The position numbers were made by a program, and so were the translations under genes. From the NCBI RefSeq assembly GCF_024323335.1, contig NC_066583.1, positions 358,180,377 to 358,244,376 of the forward strand: DNA of 64,000 nucleotides, in the 5' to 3' direction. Position 1 is the first letter of the stretch; every line of letters begins with the position of its first letter. Origin of the DNA: Lathyrus oleraceus. Taxonomy: Eukaryota; Streptophyta; Magnoliopsida; Fabales; Fabaceae. Positions 33,745 through 46,135 of this stretch are shown here, one piece after another. The notes under the pieces were generated by a model. That model was not told the DNA's origin. It saw only the letters and a program-made list of their open reading frames with translations, and did not search any database.

Positions 33745-35300
33745 TTGACACGCTGCAATCGTATGACTATAACGAAGTAGTATAAAAAATTATTGTATCT
33801 CATAGACTAATTTCGAGTACCGAGTTCTATTATTTTAGTGTTTATCTAAGGCAATCAATAATTTTGTTTAGAATATTATTTTCATTTTAGTAAATAAAAA
33901 TATTTAAAACATGACTTAGAGTTCATGATTCTTATCTCTAACAAACTCATGTAGACTCAAATCATTACAAAAAAAAATGAACTAAATTTCTAGAAAAATA
34001 GAAAAACTAGACAACGTCTACTTTCGTCATTGTGTTGTCTTGTTCTAGCCAAAAGGCTACCTACTTTCGTCAGTATATCATGTTTGTTTAGAATCGATTT
34101 TAAGCACATCTATAAAATTAGACTTTTTTTATCGATATTTGAGACATTTTTGTAACATCAACTCAATTGTCTGGTATTTCTCTATTGGATACCAATGCAC
34201 ACTCTTTCAACATGTGAATGGTATCTAAATTATTTTACTTTCATAGAGACATCTATGTTAAAAATCAAAAATCCAGAACAAGTCTTATAAACTTTCTCGT
34301 AACGAAATGATTGGAAATCAATAGGATGTATGTCACAAGATAGTTCTCATGACCCTAAACCTTAGAAAAACAACTCATGCATAATCATATTTAAAGCATG
34401 CAAACCTATGAATAAAAACATACGCATGATAAGAGATTATAATATAGATGAAATCAAAATCTATATTGCAGTGAAAATAGAGTAACATATGCTTTGGAGA
34501 GACTTGTTCAAAGCAACAACAACTTAGAAACTCTTACATGATAGAAATCAAGGAAAATGAAATTTGCTTAAACCTGAAATATGGTATAAAAAAATTGGTA
34601 TATTGTTTAATGTTACAGCACCATTTTATAGGAATCTCGGACAATAATCTATAATATAAGAAAACTAAGGGATGTGGAGAATCCAATTTTACCCTCATCC
34701 TACAGTCTGCCATGTGTCTATAATGAGGACTTTTGATGTCCAAAAATTACTTTATCTAACTAATTGTCTCTCTGGTTCATTCCTTACCAATTGTCTCTTA
34801 GGTTCATCAATGTATCTCAATTTTTTCTCTTCTATCACTTCAATTTTACATATTTGCTCTCACTTTTCTCTTTTTTGAATTCAAATCCTTCTTTCCCCAT
34901 TTTTATTCACTATATATCTTCTCTCATGCTTATAGTTTCGAATTTTATTATCTCTATCTTTTAGAGATGTTTTATCTTCTTATCAATCTTTTCCTAATTT
35001 TTCTCTCTTTTTCATATTTGTTTTAACTTACCATTTTTACTCACTTTTTCTAATTTGTTGAAACTATATTTTGACTTATGTTTTACATATCTGTTAATAG
35101 GTATTCATCTCCATCCAAAAGAACCAAAAGAACACTAGTAGGTAAAAATTATTCTTCTCTATCTAACTATAAAGAAAAAAAAGTATATAACTCTAATAGT
35201 CATTCTTATATTTCTAGATTTATCTTCTTCATGTATTTTTCTTCAACTTCATTACATCGGCAACAACTAAATCAAGGTGAAAACCAATCAACTAAAAAAA
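33745..35300 (-). repeat. Probable Athila 5' LTR
   Basis: AT-rich, gene-free sequence beyond the PBS relic in the position of the 5' LTR. The inner edge (CA at 33746-33745) is supported by the PBS; the outer edge is not found, and about 35300 is only a length-based guess. Short frames such as 34764-34964 and 35078-35365 look random. Confidence 0.4.
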
Positions 35301-35379
35301 TATGCAGAGATGGAAAGAAAGATAGGAAGGATGTATCAGAACATCACAATACCAAAATAGTTTGATCATTAGTTAAAGA

Positions 35380-36242
35380 TTATTTTTCATTAATTGAATA
35401 ACTTCGTCCATGAAAGATAGTTTAGGGTTTTTTGTAAATTTAGGATGTTCTGAGAAGGTTGGTTTTGAGAAGAAGGAGGATCGGAGAGGAAAAGGAGTTT
35501 GGTTGGCTTTCATGTATTAAGAGAATTAGTTTTGATGAGTTTCTGGATAAGGGTGGATGGATTTTGCAGATTTGGGTGGTTAAGGAGATGAAGAGAATAT
35601 GGAGGTATGAACAAGTAATGGATTTTCTGGGAAATTTGTTGTTGATGAAGGAGGTAATTGAAAAATGGGATCATTTAAGTGTTGTTTGAACAATGGATAG
35701 AAAGATTGTTGATGAATATCAGGGCTATGTTTTTTTTAGGGATGAAGGTGCGACGAAGGTTTAACCAAATATGGGAGTTGGAGGAATTCTTGGAGAGTTA
35801 TTGGTTATATATTTGGAGTAATGAAGGTGATATGAAAGTTGAATGGAATCTCGTTTTTGGATTAATTTTTAAGAGTGTTCTTGATTTTTTTTTTAAATGT
35901 TTGAAGTTTTTGGTATTTTGCTTTGGTATGTGTGCTTGATTATGGGTTTGGGCGATGAAGGTGGGATGAATTTCTTGATGTTCTAGGTAAAGGGTGGAGG
36001 GGTTTTGGTTTAGAAAAACATGAAGAGAAGAAATTTGAGTGAGGAAATGAGGAATCTATGAAGAGTTTTGGTATCTTGAGCAAATGATAGAGAATATGAA
36101 ATCTAAGAGGGGGAATTTGAGGATGACACGTAGAATTTTGTAAATGAGGAGATAAGGACCCCATTTTAGAATCTGTAGACTGTGGAATAGGCAAGCGGAA
36201 ATTATAAAGCAAATTTTCAAGATATCACGTGAGGAAGAAGAA
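35380..36242 (+). other. Unidentified G-rich stretch with weak coding look
   Basis: Plus-strand frames around 35440-35940 (for example 35459-35689, with DKGGWILQIWVVKEMKRIWR) read like a protein passing through at least two frame changes and several stops. I do not recognise the family. It may be a relic of another transposon. It ends against the MULE target site at 36234-36242. Confidence 0.25.
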
Positions 36243-36336
36243 GAATTTTTTACCCAAATATCCTTGTTTTTCAAAAAGAATCCTAAAATAGCCTTATTTT
36301 TAAAAAAAATCTCAATCTACTCCACTTTGAAGAGGA

Positions 36337-36457
36337 GGCGCCAGATGAATTGGCGCCAGCTCTTAAACTTAGAGAGGAGGCACCAATTGGATTGGCTAGT
36401 GCTCCTTGTGTTGCCAATCCAATTGGCGCCTATGTGTTAAGCTTTAAAGGAGGTGCC
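36337..36457. repeat. Left subterminal GGCGCC/CCAATTGG repeats of MULE
   Basis: GGC(G/A)CC or GGTGCC occurs at 36337, 36352, 36379, 36425 and 36452, mostly joined to CCAATTGG. Arms 36379-36395 and 36414-36430 form a 17-bp inverted repeat with one mismatch. Confidence 0.7.
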
Positions 36458-36583
36458 AATTGGTTTGAAACCTGTGTGTGTTTTCTATTTTTATTTTTTT
36501 TGAAAAACATTGTACATGATAAATAAAGTCGAAATCAAACCAATTCATATTAATATTAATGCCCGTTTACAAAAAAAAAAAGA

Positions 36584-38809
36584 CTAATGTCGATGACCGG
36601 AATCACCTAACTGACTTTCGGTCCCACATCCCCTAGCTACCCGAACTCGTGGCCCTAACCCACGTTGATGATTCATCCCAGGTGTTTGAGTATCTGAGGG
36701 CCCAGGAACATCACCATCAACTGCAGGAGATTGCCTCAGATAGTCAGACAAATCAGCGTAGTCTTGTGTATGCATTGAAGGGGTATCGCCATAGCTGAGT
36801 TCATGACCCATGCCAGAGTAGTTGGGTTGTGTTTGACTTGTTGGAGGGAGACATGGACGATTGAAGGGAAACATTGGTGTGAATGATGCGTCGAGGAAAG
36901 GTTGAAATGACTAATGTGGTGTTTGGTAGACATATGGTTGTTGAAGGTTTTAGTTTTAAGATGTTTGGGATTCTTGGCTATGGTAGGAGGATGGACGGTT
37001 GGTGTTAAATGATCGTTGAGTGTTTTGCCTAAGGCGACTATGGTAGGGCGATGTGTTGGGTGCATAGCGATGTTGGGTGTCTTGATGATGATCTAGTTAT
37101 TAGTGTTGGTACAGGGTACGCTCTTGGTATTGTGGTTGGGTGTATGGAATGTTAGGGTTGTATGTTTATGTGTTTGTGGATCGGAAAGTTTGATGGATAA
37201 GGGGTTGTGAGTAGTTGGTCTGACAATGTTGTTAGGGGTTAGATGTTGAGTCTTCTGGTATGTAAGTTGCCTGGCGTGGGTCGTATAGGTACATATCCTC
37301 GACGATAAACTCAAATTCAACCGATCTGTACCAAGCCATATAATTACGACTTAGTTTTTCTTCAGTTGTCGTCACAGCGTCTATTAAGACATGGTCTTGG
37401 CGCTGCTTCCATTTGCGACACTCAGATCTAGCGAAGCTTTGCCATGGGTTAAAGTTCTATTGGTCGTTAACTTTGTGTAGATGCCATTCTCCTAGGTTTT
37501 CTGGGGGATCTGAGATGTGTTAAAGCATAACGAACTGCAAATTAACACGATCAGTATTGTGCATCTCCACAATGGTGAATCTTATGATCGATGTGCATGC
37601 AGTCCAAACGGTTGCGTCTTGTTCGTTGATTTCATGGTCATGATCCAAATTTAGATATGGAAGCCAAATGAAATGAAATGAAATGTGAACATATGTTAGA
37701 TTATAAATTTGGTAGAAGAAATTAACAAATTATTACGAAATAGTTAGGTTAATGGCCATACATCTGTCAGTCGAAGGTGATCCAAGAGATTGTGATACTA
37801 GGTAATAAGTGTCTAGGACATCTGTTATAACTCATACCATGTGCCGACCATCTGCACCATAAAGGTAAAAAATATTATTTAGAGATAATAATCGGTAAAG
37901 TAAGTAAATATATTCCATTTTTAAGAACTTACTTTTGTGCATACGGGAATGTGAAAGGGTTGTTGTTGATGGGCACTAGGGACGGTAGTCTAGACCAACC
38001 CCATGCTTGGAGCAAAACAACACATCCAGAAAAGGTAGATGTGTCTTTGTGTGAATTTTTACACAAAGAGCTATAAAGATAAGTCAAACAAGCGGATCCC
38101 CAACTGTAACTTCATATTCTATCTACATGTCTTAGTAAAGGTAAATACATAACATGCATACTAGAACCACTACCTTCGGGAAATAAAAATGAACCAATTA
38201 AAAGCATAATGTAACACCTAGTTTTTATTATTCAAGCCTTTTCGGTAGAATTCTCATCTAACTGTAAGTTGTTATAATATGCCTTAAGACATGAAAGGAG
38301 TATACATTGACCTCTCGAGTTATCATCTAACAAATCAGCATCCAAGAGATACATGCAAATTGAATTCACATAGTTGGTTTTACCGTTTACTGCCTTACCT
38401 TCGATAGGCAGTCACAATGACATGTAGACGTCCTCTAACGTCATTGTACATTCACCGGTTGGAAACCAGAATATGTGTGTCTCGGGACGCCATATTTCAC
38501 ATAACGCAAGAATGAATTTATTATCCACCGACCAACACATTATTTTGCTTATATGTCCAAAACCGGCGAGTTTGACATACGGTTGAATCATCGGGTCCAT
38601 GTGTACAAATTCGTGGACCCAAGTTCGAAACCTAGAAACATCCTATAAAAGAAACAACAAAATACGTTATTTTATAAAAGATAAACAACAAATTAAGTAT
38701 CGTTATTAAAAATTATTCTAGACAAATAATAGAAGAATTAAACGCTTACATAAGTTGTTATGTTTGCAACTGTGCCTTTGTGCGATTCACCCATTGTAAG
38801 GAGAGACAT
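36584..38809 (-). pseudogene. Plant mobile domain (MAIN-like) pseudogene of MULE
   Basis: Starts at ATG 38809 with MSLLTMGESHKGTVANITTY and a GTAAG donor; a second exon starts at about 38642 (DVSRFRTWVHEF). It continues through KLAGFGHISKIM, the domain core W-rich segment (CEIWRPETHIFWFPTGECTMTLEDV), CYIMLLIGSFLFPE and LPLLRHVDR, and further exons to the C-terminal P/Q/G-rich tail ending in SGHRH at 36584. The first exon, domain order and tail match the plant mobile domain family (MAIN/MAIL1 and 'phosphatase 7 long form-like' genes), which occurs both as host genes and inside transposons. Premature TGA codons lie at 38414-38412 and 38114-38112, and other frames shift, so no full product is possible. 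Role inside MULEs is unknown. Confidence 0.75.
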
Positions 38810-39406
38810 CTTGTCAGAGTAAATGCTGAAAAAGTGGTTGTTACAGATGAAACAGTTGTTGTTATTGAGGAAGAAGTGAGTGTTGGTGAGGAAAAAATGT
38901 GAGACTTTCTTGGCTATTTATAAGGTGTGACATGCAAAAGTATGAATGCATGGATAATGGTGATTGCATGTGTATGTCAAATGGTTTTGCGCCCATGTGA
39001 AATTGTCACATGCTAACGCCAATCAAAGTAGTGCTTCCCCTAGGCTTTCATGCATGCTACATGTTAACCTAGCTTGGCGCGTGCATGACTCTGCATGCTT
39101 AGTTACGAGGTCTACATGGAAGACAAGGTGGCGCAAATTGGACTGACACCCATGTATAAGCATTACAGGCTAGCGCCAATTGGACTGGTGTTAGGGCTTG
39201 CACGATTGACACATGACTTCCCTCTAGCTTGCATGTTTGACACATCACTTATGTCTTGCTTGCATGCTTGACACATCACTTACCTCTAGCTTTGCATGTT
39301 TGACACATCACTTACCTATTTAAGTGTCTTACTATCTACATCCAATAATCAACACAAATCCATTTGCACCAAAAAATTACTTTGCGTCTGCACAAGAAAT
39401 ATTACA

Positions 39407-41815
39407 ATGTCATTTGCACCAAAATATACTATCAATGTTCACTGCAATGGTGAGACATATGAGTCTGAGTTATACGGGTTTTATTTTCGAAACACCGATA
39501 TTATCCGACTTACGATTAAGAGAAAAATCAAATTTCTTGCATTTGAAAAAATGAATTGAATCATGCTTAGGATCTGGTCTTGTGTTACAGATCACGTATC
39601 AAAATCCAATTTTTTTTAGAACAGTCAATACAAATTTTTCCCGCTGAAGGTATGGGATGATGAAGATGTTGAATATATGTTTGTTAGTCACCAACATTCT
39701 GGTTGCAACTCTATTGAGTTATATATTACTATTCAACCAAGTATACCATCTCAGCAATCTCAGATAACTAATCAAGTTGAATCTGATGAATTTGATTCAG
39801 GAAACTCAGATGACGCCAACCCAGAAGCAGAAACAGAAGTCAACATCGTTGATGAAGAAGAAGAAGAGACTGAGACACAAATCGATCATATGTTGAAAAC
39901 AACATTGAAGATGATGATCAACCAACGCCATTACCTCCAAGTCATGTATATAATTCGCCTCAACATATGACAAACATGGATCTGCATGACGATGAAACAT
40001 CCAACAGTATTTTTTATAACCCTTATCCACGATCAGAGGGTGAGTTAAAAGTGGGAGACATGTTCCGCACTAAAGAAGAATGTGTGCGAGCTATCAAAAA
40101 ATTTAACATGAATAACTCTGTAGATTTCACTGTGAAACGCACTGATTCGAGAAGGTATGTCATCGATGTCGTAACATCCTTTGCAAGTTTTGGTTGGCTG
40201 CGTCTCACAAAAAGAGAAGTGAATCTTGGGAGATAGCTTCTATAGACCCACATCACAGTTGCATTGCAACTAATGTTGAACAAGATCACCATAAATTAAG
40301 CTTTGCATTGATATGTCAAAACATTTTGTCGCTAGTTAACAAAGACCCGTCAGTGAAGGTGAGTATAATAATATCTCATATCGTCACAAGATATAATTAT
40401 ACTCCATCTTACAAGAAAGTGTGGGTTGTGAGGACAAAGGTTGTTGAACAGGTATTCGGCAACTGGGAGGATTCATACAAAGAATTGTCACGGTTTTTAT
40501 GGGTCCTAAAAACATACGTACCAGGAACTGTTGCAATTATGGAGACATTGCCAGCATTTACGCCAGACGGAACCTGTGTTGCTGGAAATAGAATCTTTCA
40601 CCGCCTCTTTTGGGCGTTTGAACCGTGCATCAAAGGTTTTGCATTCTGCAAACCTATGATTCAAATTGATGGAACATGGTTATACGGAAAATACAAGGGT
40701 ACTTTGCTTATGGCTGTTGCACAAGACGGCAACAACAAAATCTTTCCCATTGCCTTTGCTCTGGTTGAAGGTGAAACCGCTGGTAGTTTGGATTTCTTTC
40801 TTCGACATCTCAGAACACATGTCGCTCCACAAGCATATCTCTGTTTGCCATTGAGAGTGCTTACAATAATCATTATAACGGATGGCATGCTTCTCCTTCT
40901 ACCCATGTCTATTGCATTAGACATATCGCACAAAACTTCATGTGTGCAATCAAAGATAAGAACATTCGCAAAAAAGGGGTTAATGATGGGTATGCTCTAA
41001 CTCATTCGTCATTTCAATATTACCGTGATGAAATTAGATTGTCTAATGCAGATGCAGGAAGATGGGTGGATAACATATCAGTAGAGCAGTGGACAAGAGC
41101 ATTTGGTGGAGGTTGTCGATGGGACCACATGACAACAAACCTTGTGGAATGCATGAACAGCATATTCAAAGGCATTAGGAATCTACCAATAACCGCTTTA
41201 GTCAGAACAGCCTATTATAGATTGGCTTCTACCTTCGCAACCAGAGGTGAAAGATGGAGTGCAATGTTAATGTCGGGTCAAATATTCAGTGAATGTTGTA
41301 TGAAAGTGATGAAAGAGGAAAGTATCAAAGTTAGCACACACGCGGTTATAGTCTTTGACCGTCATAGGCAAAATTTCAGTGTACAGGAAACAATGGACCA
41401 CAATGAGAGGAGGCCAAATTTATCCTATGTTGTCAAACTAAACAGAAGTTGATGCGATTGTGGAAAGCTCCAGGTCTTCCGTATTCCTTGCTCCTGTGTC
41501 ATTGTGGCATGCGCACATACTTGCCAGGACGCTTACAACCATCTATCTGATGTTTACAAGGCCGTTAACATCATGAATGTGTATAATAAAAGCTTCTCAG
41601 TGCTACCAATGGAGGAGTACTGGCCTCCATATAAAGGTGAAATAGTTTGGCACAACGATGAGATGCGAAGAAAGAAAAAAGGACGTCCAAACAGCACGCG
41701 TATTAGAACATAAATGGATACGAATGATAAAATGATAAGACTATGTAGTATATATCGTCAACCAGGACACAATAAGAACAATTGTCCCAATCTAGGAGCA
41801 ACATCTGCATCATAA
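39407..41815 (+). pseudogene. MURA-type Mutator transposase pseudogene
   Basis: N-terminal part (ATG at 39407; YTINVHCNGETYESELYG), an acidic linker (DEEEEETETQ), then the MULE transposase core (frame 40194-41000; MIQIDGTWLYGKYKG, IAFALVEGETAGSLDFFL), continuing in another frame (40940-41452; IRLSNADAGRWVDN, NLVECMNSIFKGIRN), a SWIM-type zinc finger after a TGA at 41450-41452 (CDCGKLQVFRIPCSCVIVAC), and a C-terminal knuckle (CSIYRQPGHNKNNC) after a TAA at 41711-41713. Frameshifts occur near 39560-39680, 40195 and 40860. The zinc ligands are damaged: SWIM histidine is C and one knuckle cysteine is Y. The enzyme would cut and join MULE ends; this copy cannot. Confidence 0.85.
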
Positions 41816-42288
41816 GATAGTATCTCCTTTTAATTTTTGTAACCTTGGATTTGTATATATCATTATCTTTTTGTTACAACAAGGTTAACAACAAACATCA
41901 CTACAATATAAGCAAACTTAAAACGGAACATTTCTAACTGATTACAACAATCAAACTGATGTCATCTCGTCCAAACATCATTTCCCTAGCATCCTTATCA
42001 GTTTTGACTCGTACCCAACCAAATATACTACCGAGTCTCTCAATACTTCTAATTTTTTTCCCTTCTGGTATTTTTCCATCTAACCAACGAACCATCTCCC
42101 TCTTCAGTTGATCGAAACTACAAATGTTCTAGAAGAGCATCAACATCGGAGGTTTGTCTCTCGAATAAATCATTTTTCCATAGCGGCGACGAACACTAAA
42201 CATGTTTGCAATATGATGAAATGAGATGTGAAAAAATGATTCACACAACACCTCTATTTATAACACAAAATATTGCACATTACAATAA

Positions 42289-42424
42289 GGCGGCAGACTA
42301 ATTGGCGCATCATCTTCCAAATAACACATGGGCACCAATTGGATTGGAAGCACCATGTGTTGTAGTCATTCCAATTGGCGCCTCCACTAAATGTTTAAGG
42401 GTGGGTGTCAATTGGTCTGGCGCT
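42289..42424. repeat. Right subterminal GGCGCC/CCAATTGG repeats of MULE
   Basis: Copies of GGCGC(A/C)C or GGCACC joined to CCAATTGG lie at 42304, 42331, 42377 and 42419. Arms 42331-42347 and 42367-42382 can pair over about 15 bp. It mirrors the left-end array. Confidence 0.65.
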
Positions 42425-42943
42425 TATGCCTTACATTTTTTTTTTAAACTGGGGTAGTTTGGGAATTATTTTAAAAATTGGGTAATTTTGGATTTTTTTT
42501 TTAAAAACTGGGGTATTTGAGTAAAAATTTCGAAGAAGAAGATGGATGAAGAAAAGGAGATTATTTTTCATTAATAAAGGAAAGAAAATAAATATATTTA
42601 AAAAATAAAATAAAATATTAAAAGAATTATTTTTAATATATTAATTTTCTTATAACTTATAATTTAAAAAATAAAATTTATAACTTAAATTTTTTTTTTC
42701 CAAATCAGAAGAAAGAGAGAATTTAATGGTGTTTGGTTTTGTTGCACTCTTTTATATATTTTTTTTTGTTTGTTTGTTAAAATTATATGAAACGAGAAAA
42801 ATAAAACTATTAATTAAAATATTGAAAACGGAAAAGTTATAATTAATTTAAATATTTAATCGGTGTTGTTTTTATAAACAAAAATAATTTATTATTGATT
42901 CAAATATTTTTTAAATAATGTCAAATATAAAATAATAGGATTT

Positions 42944-43115
42944 AATGGTGATCCACTGACAGTGTAAAAAAGTTTTACACTGTCATCCAATAAAAATATA
43001 TCATTTTGTCATGTCATACAAGTATTTTAAAATTTTCAATCTGACTTGACGGGATGCATGGTCGTCATTGGTTGACAGTGTAAAATAAATTTACACGGTA
43101 AGTTCATCACTCATT
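42944..43115. mobile_element. MITE, 172 bp
   Basis: Left end AATGGTGATCCACTGACAGTGTAAA and the reverse complement of the right end AATGAGTGATGAACTTACCGTGTAAA align for about 40 bp, including the internal TTTTACACTGTCA, with an interior of about 90 bp. No coding capacity. Very similar GACAGTGTAAAA-type MITEs are common in legumes (family knowledge); superfamily not assigned. Confidence 0.65.
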
Positions 43116-45499
43116 TTCTCAAAATAATATGGGCTTTAAATGCACTTTTGATACTCTTAATTTGTAAGTTTTAAACTATTGTTTTCAATTACAAAATCAG
43201 CTATTCAAGTCCCTTAATTTTGATAGCCTTTGAATTTTTTGATTCCCTTCAATTTTGCATACGTGGTAATGATTAGAATAAAAAAATTATTTTAATCAAA
43301 TTAAATAATAACTTTAATTAATTTTAGAAATTAAGTTAAATTAAAAAAAAATTGAGCATAAAATACCTAATGACAAAGAATTTGGTATTGATAAGCTATA
43401 TATACATTTAGTTTATGTTTTAAAAAATCGATGTGGGATTTAATATAAAACATTGCTCCTTCTTCTTAATATAATCTCTCTTACTTTTTTTCTATATATT
43501 TTTTCTAAGCACTAGAAAGACTTCACTTCTTTTTCAACTTTCTATACAAACACAACACAGTAATTGCGTTATCAACATATGTTTGGATTCGTGGGTAATG
43601 GCTGCACTTTTGAGAAATATGCATTCATATTTTTCTCATGTTTTCTGCAGTGTCACTCTACTTTCTCTTCTGTGTTCTGTCTCATGAACTACAACTAACA
43701 CTGCTACATTGAATCCAAGTTGAAAAAAATGTGGCACTGCTACCTTAAAGGTCTTTGGGATACATTGACAATCACAATAAGTAATACCCCTTGCATACTT
43801 CAATTGAAATCAAATCAATCTTGATTTTGAATTTGAAACTGATTTTTATTAGCTCAGATTTCTATTTAAAACTTACTCCTTTGTTCTTCCTATATCACTT
43901 ACCTTGTTTTAATTGATTAACATGAATTTTTGTTTTAAATGTATTGCATTAGTGGAAGAAATGTCCTAGCAAATCAGAACTGAAGTCTAGCTTATTCTAT
44001 CTTTTAGTTTTTTTCATTGATCTCCAAATGCTTTCAAAAGCACATCATGAACGCTTTTGTATTTGATGTACTATTTATACAGAAAAACAATCACAAGATA
44101 TTTGATCAGTGTAATCAGGTTTTGATGCCTATGAGTTGTGCATAACTATTATTCATTTACCATAGGATACTTGTGCAAAATTTTGCAAAAGAAAAATAGC
44201 TGAAAGTGATAACATGAACAAAGGACTCTCATGAATTATAAGAACACTTATTATCAAAATAAAAGAACTAAAACCATATGGTTAAGAGAATCCCACATAC
44301 ACAAGTTAACAATAATTAGTCAATTTCCATGCCTCACATTGTAGTTACATAAGATAAATAAATGTATATATAGTTTTTCAATATCAAACATCAAACTCTT
44401 TGAGATCACATCAAAATTAAGTGAGCGATCAATTGTTTAAAACACAAAGGATTAAAAATGCATTTGTCAATAATATATTTATATACGAAATAAAAATTGA
44501 CGATTGATTCAAATAATTTAATGACTTAATATTTAATTTTTATTTGTCAAGTTATTGATATTTTTGAAGATGATCAATTATAGAAAACAAATTTTGACCA
44601 AATCATAATTTATCATTATTTTTAAAATATCAAATCTTAACTTATTATTTTTATTCACATTTTTTAAAATTTGATGTTTACTTGAAGTTTTAATAGTTAA
44701 TTAAAAAGATAATATTTATTTAAAAATTTAATAAATTTTGTTTTATCCTAATATGACAATTATATGAAATGAAAAAAATAAAAGTATTGATTAATAATTT
44801 TAAAAAGTTTAATATTGATTCAATTATATAAAAAAAATTATATTTGTTGATTCAAATATCTCTATATATAGAAAAAATTATATTTGTTGATTCAAATATT
44901 TCATATATAGAAAAAATTATAGACATGATTTATTATCTCTTTTAAAAATAATCAAATTTTTTAATTAAACAATTTTGTCTTTCTATCATTTCAGTTTTAT
45001 TATATTTTAAAAATAAATACGCAAAATATATAAACCGGGAATAATAAAGTTATTGATCAAAAGTTAAATAATAACTGGAATAAATTTACTATTTTTTTAA
45101 TTATTTTTTTAAACAATGCTAAAACAAAATTAACAATTATATAAGAAAAAGATATATTATTATTTCAAATATTTTTATTTACAGAAACAATTATAGAAAA
45201 CGATTTATTATCTCTTTTAACATATCATATCACTACATGCGTAGACCCGGATATTTTATTAATTAACACTAAAATGACTTAATCACAAAACAAAACGATT
45301 TTAAAAAAACGGATGAACTCCAAAAGTTACCACGAATCAGGGGAAATTATGGATTATTGGCCGGCCACTTCATCTCAACCAACAATCCTTATGCCATGAA
45401 CTACAAACTCATAGCAACTGATTCACTTCAAAAACCTAATCATCTCAAACATCCTATTCATTTGGTATAGATTGATATTGTTCCTTTTTTATAGTACAG
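43116..45499. other. AT-rich intergenic stretch
   Basis: No gene, tRNA or clear transposon seen. The sequence is strongly AT-rich with homopolymer runs. A TATATATA-like string at 43400 and pyrimidine-rich tract at 43450-43560 could be a promoter or LTR remnant. A local duplication of TTATATTTGTTGATTCAAATAT lies near 44840 and 44878. Confidence 0.4.
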
Positions 45500-45820
45500 G
45501 GGTGCTAGGATTCTCATTGGTGAACAGTTTCCCGTTACAACAGGTTCTATTATATCTTTCAAAGTTGATTCTGATGTTCTTTCTTGGGATGGTAAAGAGC
45601 CTATTCAAACTGAAGCTGAGGTTGGCGAAGATGCTAAATTTCATGTTAAAGTAAGAAAATCAACTAGTTCAAGTAGTAAGATTTTTTCTAGGTGTTAACT
45701 CTGGTGTTTCTTTAACACCAAGAGGGTCTAGATTTAATCATACTGATTTTTATTCAATGGTAAATTGAAGGTACGAGAGTCCTAGATAATATAACTTGGG
45801 AAGTTTGGGTTGACTTTTGA
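45500..45820 (+). pseudogene. 3'-terminal exons of an unidentified host gene (relic)
   Basis: An open block 45501-45650 reads ARILIGEQFPVTTGSIISFK through VLSWDGKEPIQTEAEVGEDA, preceded by an acceptor-like TTTTTTATAGTACAG and followed by a donor-like AAAGTAAGA. A second block (about 45692-45770) reads GVNSGVSLTPRGSRFNHTDF after TTTTTTCTAG, and a third (45770-45820) reads EGTRVLDNITWEVWVDF and ends in TGA. Spacing and splice signals look like genuine exons, but I do not recognise the family, the upstream part is missing, and a stop or frame change separates the last blocks. It is probably a truncated gene copy. Confidence 0.5.
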
Positions 45821-46135
45821 TGAGGAAAATGGTATTGGTAGAGTAAATGGTGGAACTGGGTGCCCTATCCTCACAGTGCTGGAATTGCTTCTCAAACTGG
45901 GGTCATTCAATGCATTCATTCCCTTATCATAAAATCAATCATGTTAGGCCAATAAGTTTTGGACGGTACAAACAAAACTGATCATGCCTGTGCAGACATG
46001 TCACATGCACATCCAAACTACTTGAGTTCATATCACAAGTTATATGTTTGTTCATAGAAAATCAAATAATAACTGAATTGATCATGTACAACATCTTAAT
46101 TTTTCATTCATTTAAGAACATTGCAAAAAGAATAA

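Larger units (their letters stand above)
24230..35300 (-). mobile_element. Decayed Athila-like Ty3/gypsy element
   Basis: On the minus strand, in element order: an LTR-like block, a PBS relic (33739-33722), gag (about 33575-33231 recognisable), protease (32116-31616), a linker, the RT N-terminal half (to 30751), the RT C-terminal half (from 26589), RNase H (26141-25884) and the end of pol at about 24290-24230, recognisable by the Athila-type VELTTLNK(C)... run overlapping GGGAGACAA. Frames are heavily broken, so it is the oldest element here. It was later split by a solo LTR and truncated or interrupted on the left by the plus-strand Ogre. The right limit is uncertain; about 35300 is a guess from usual LTR length. 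Confidence 0.75.
36243..42531 (+). mobile_element. Mutator-like element with plant mobile domain and transposase
   Basis: Ends GAATTTTTTACCCAAATA at 36243 and the inverted counterpart TGAGTAAAAATTTC ending at 42531 are long, degenerate inverted repeats (roughly 60-100 bp). The flanks GAAGAAGAA at 36234-36242 and 42532-42540 are a perfect 9-bp target duplication, typical of Mutator; because the motif is a GAA repeat the exact edge could slide by 3 bp. Inside, a plant mobile domain gene on the minus strand and a MURA-type transposase on the plus strand are divergently arranged, sharing a roughly 600-bp region at 38810-39406. Both genes are broken, so mobility would need help from another copy. 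Confidence 0.82.
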
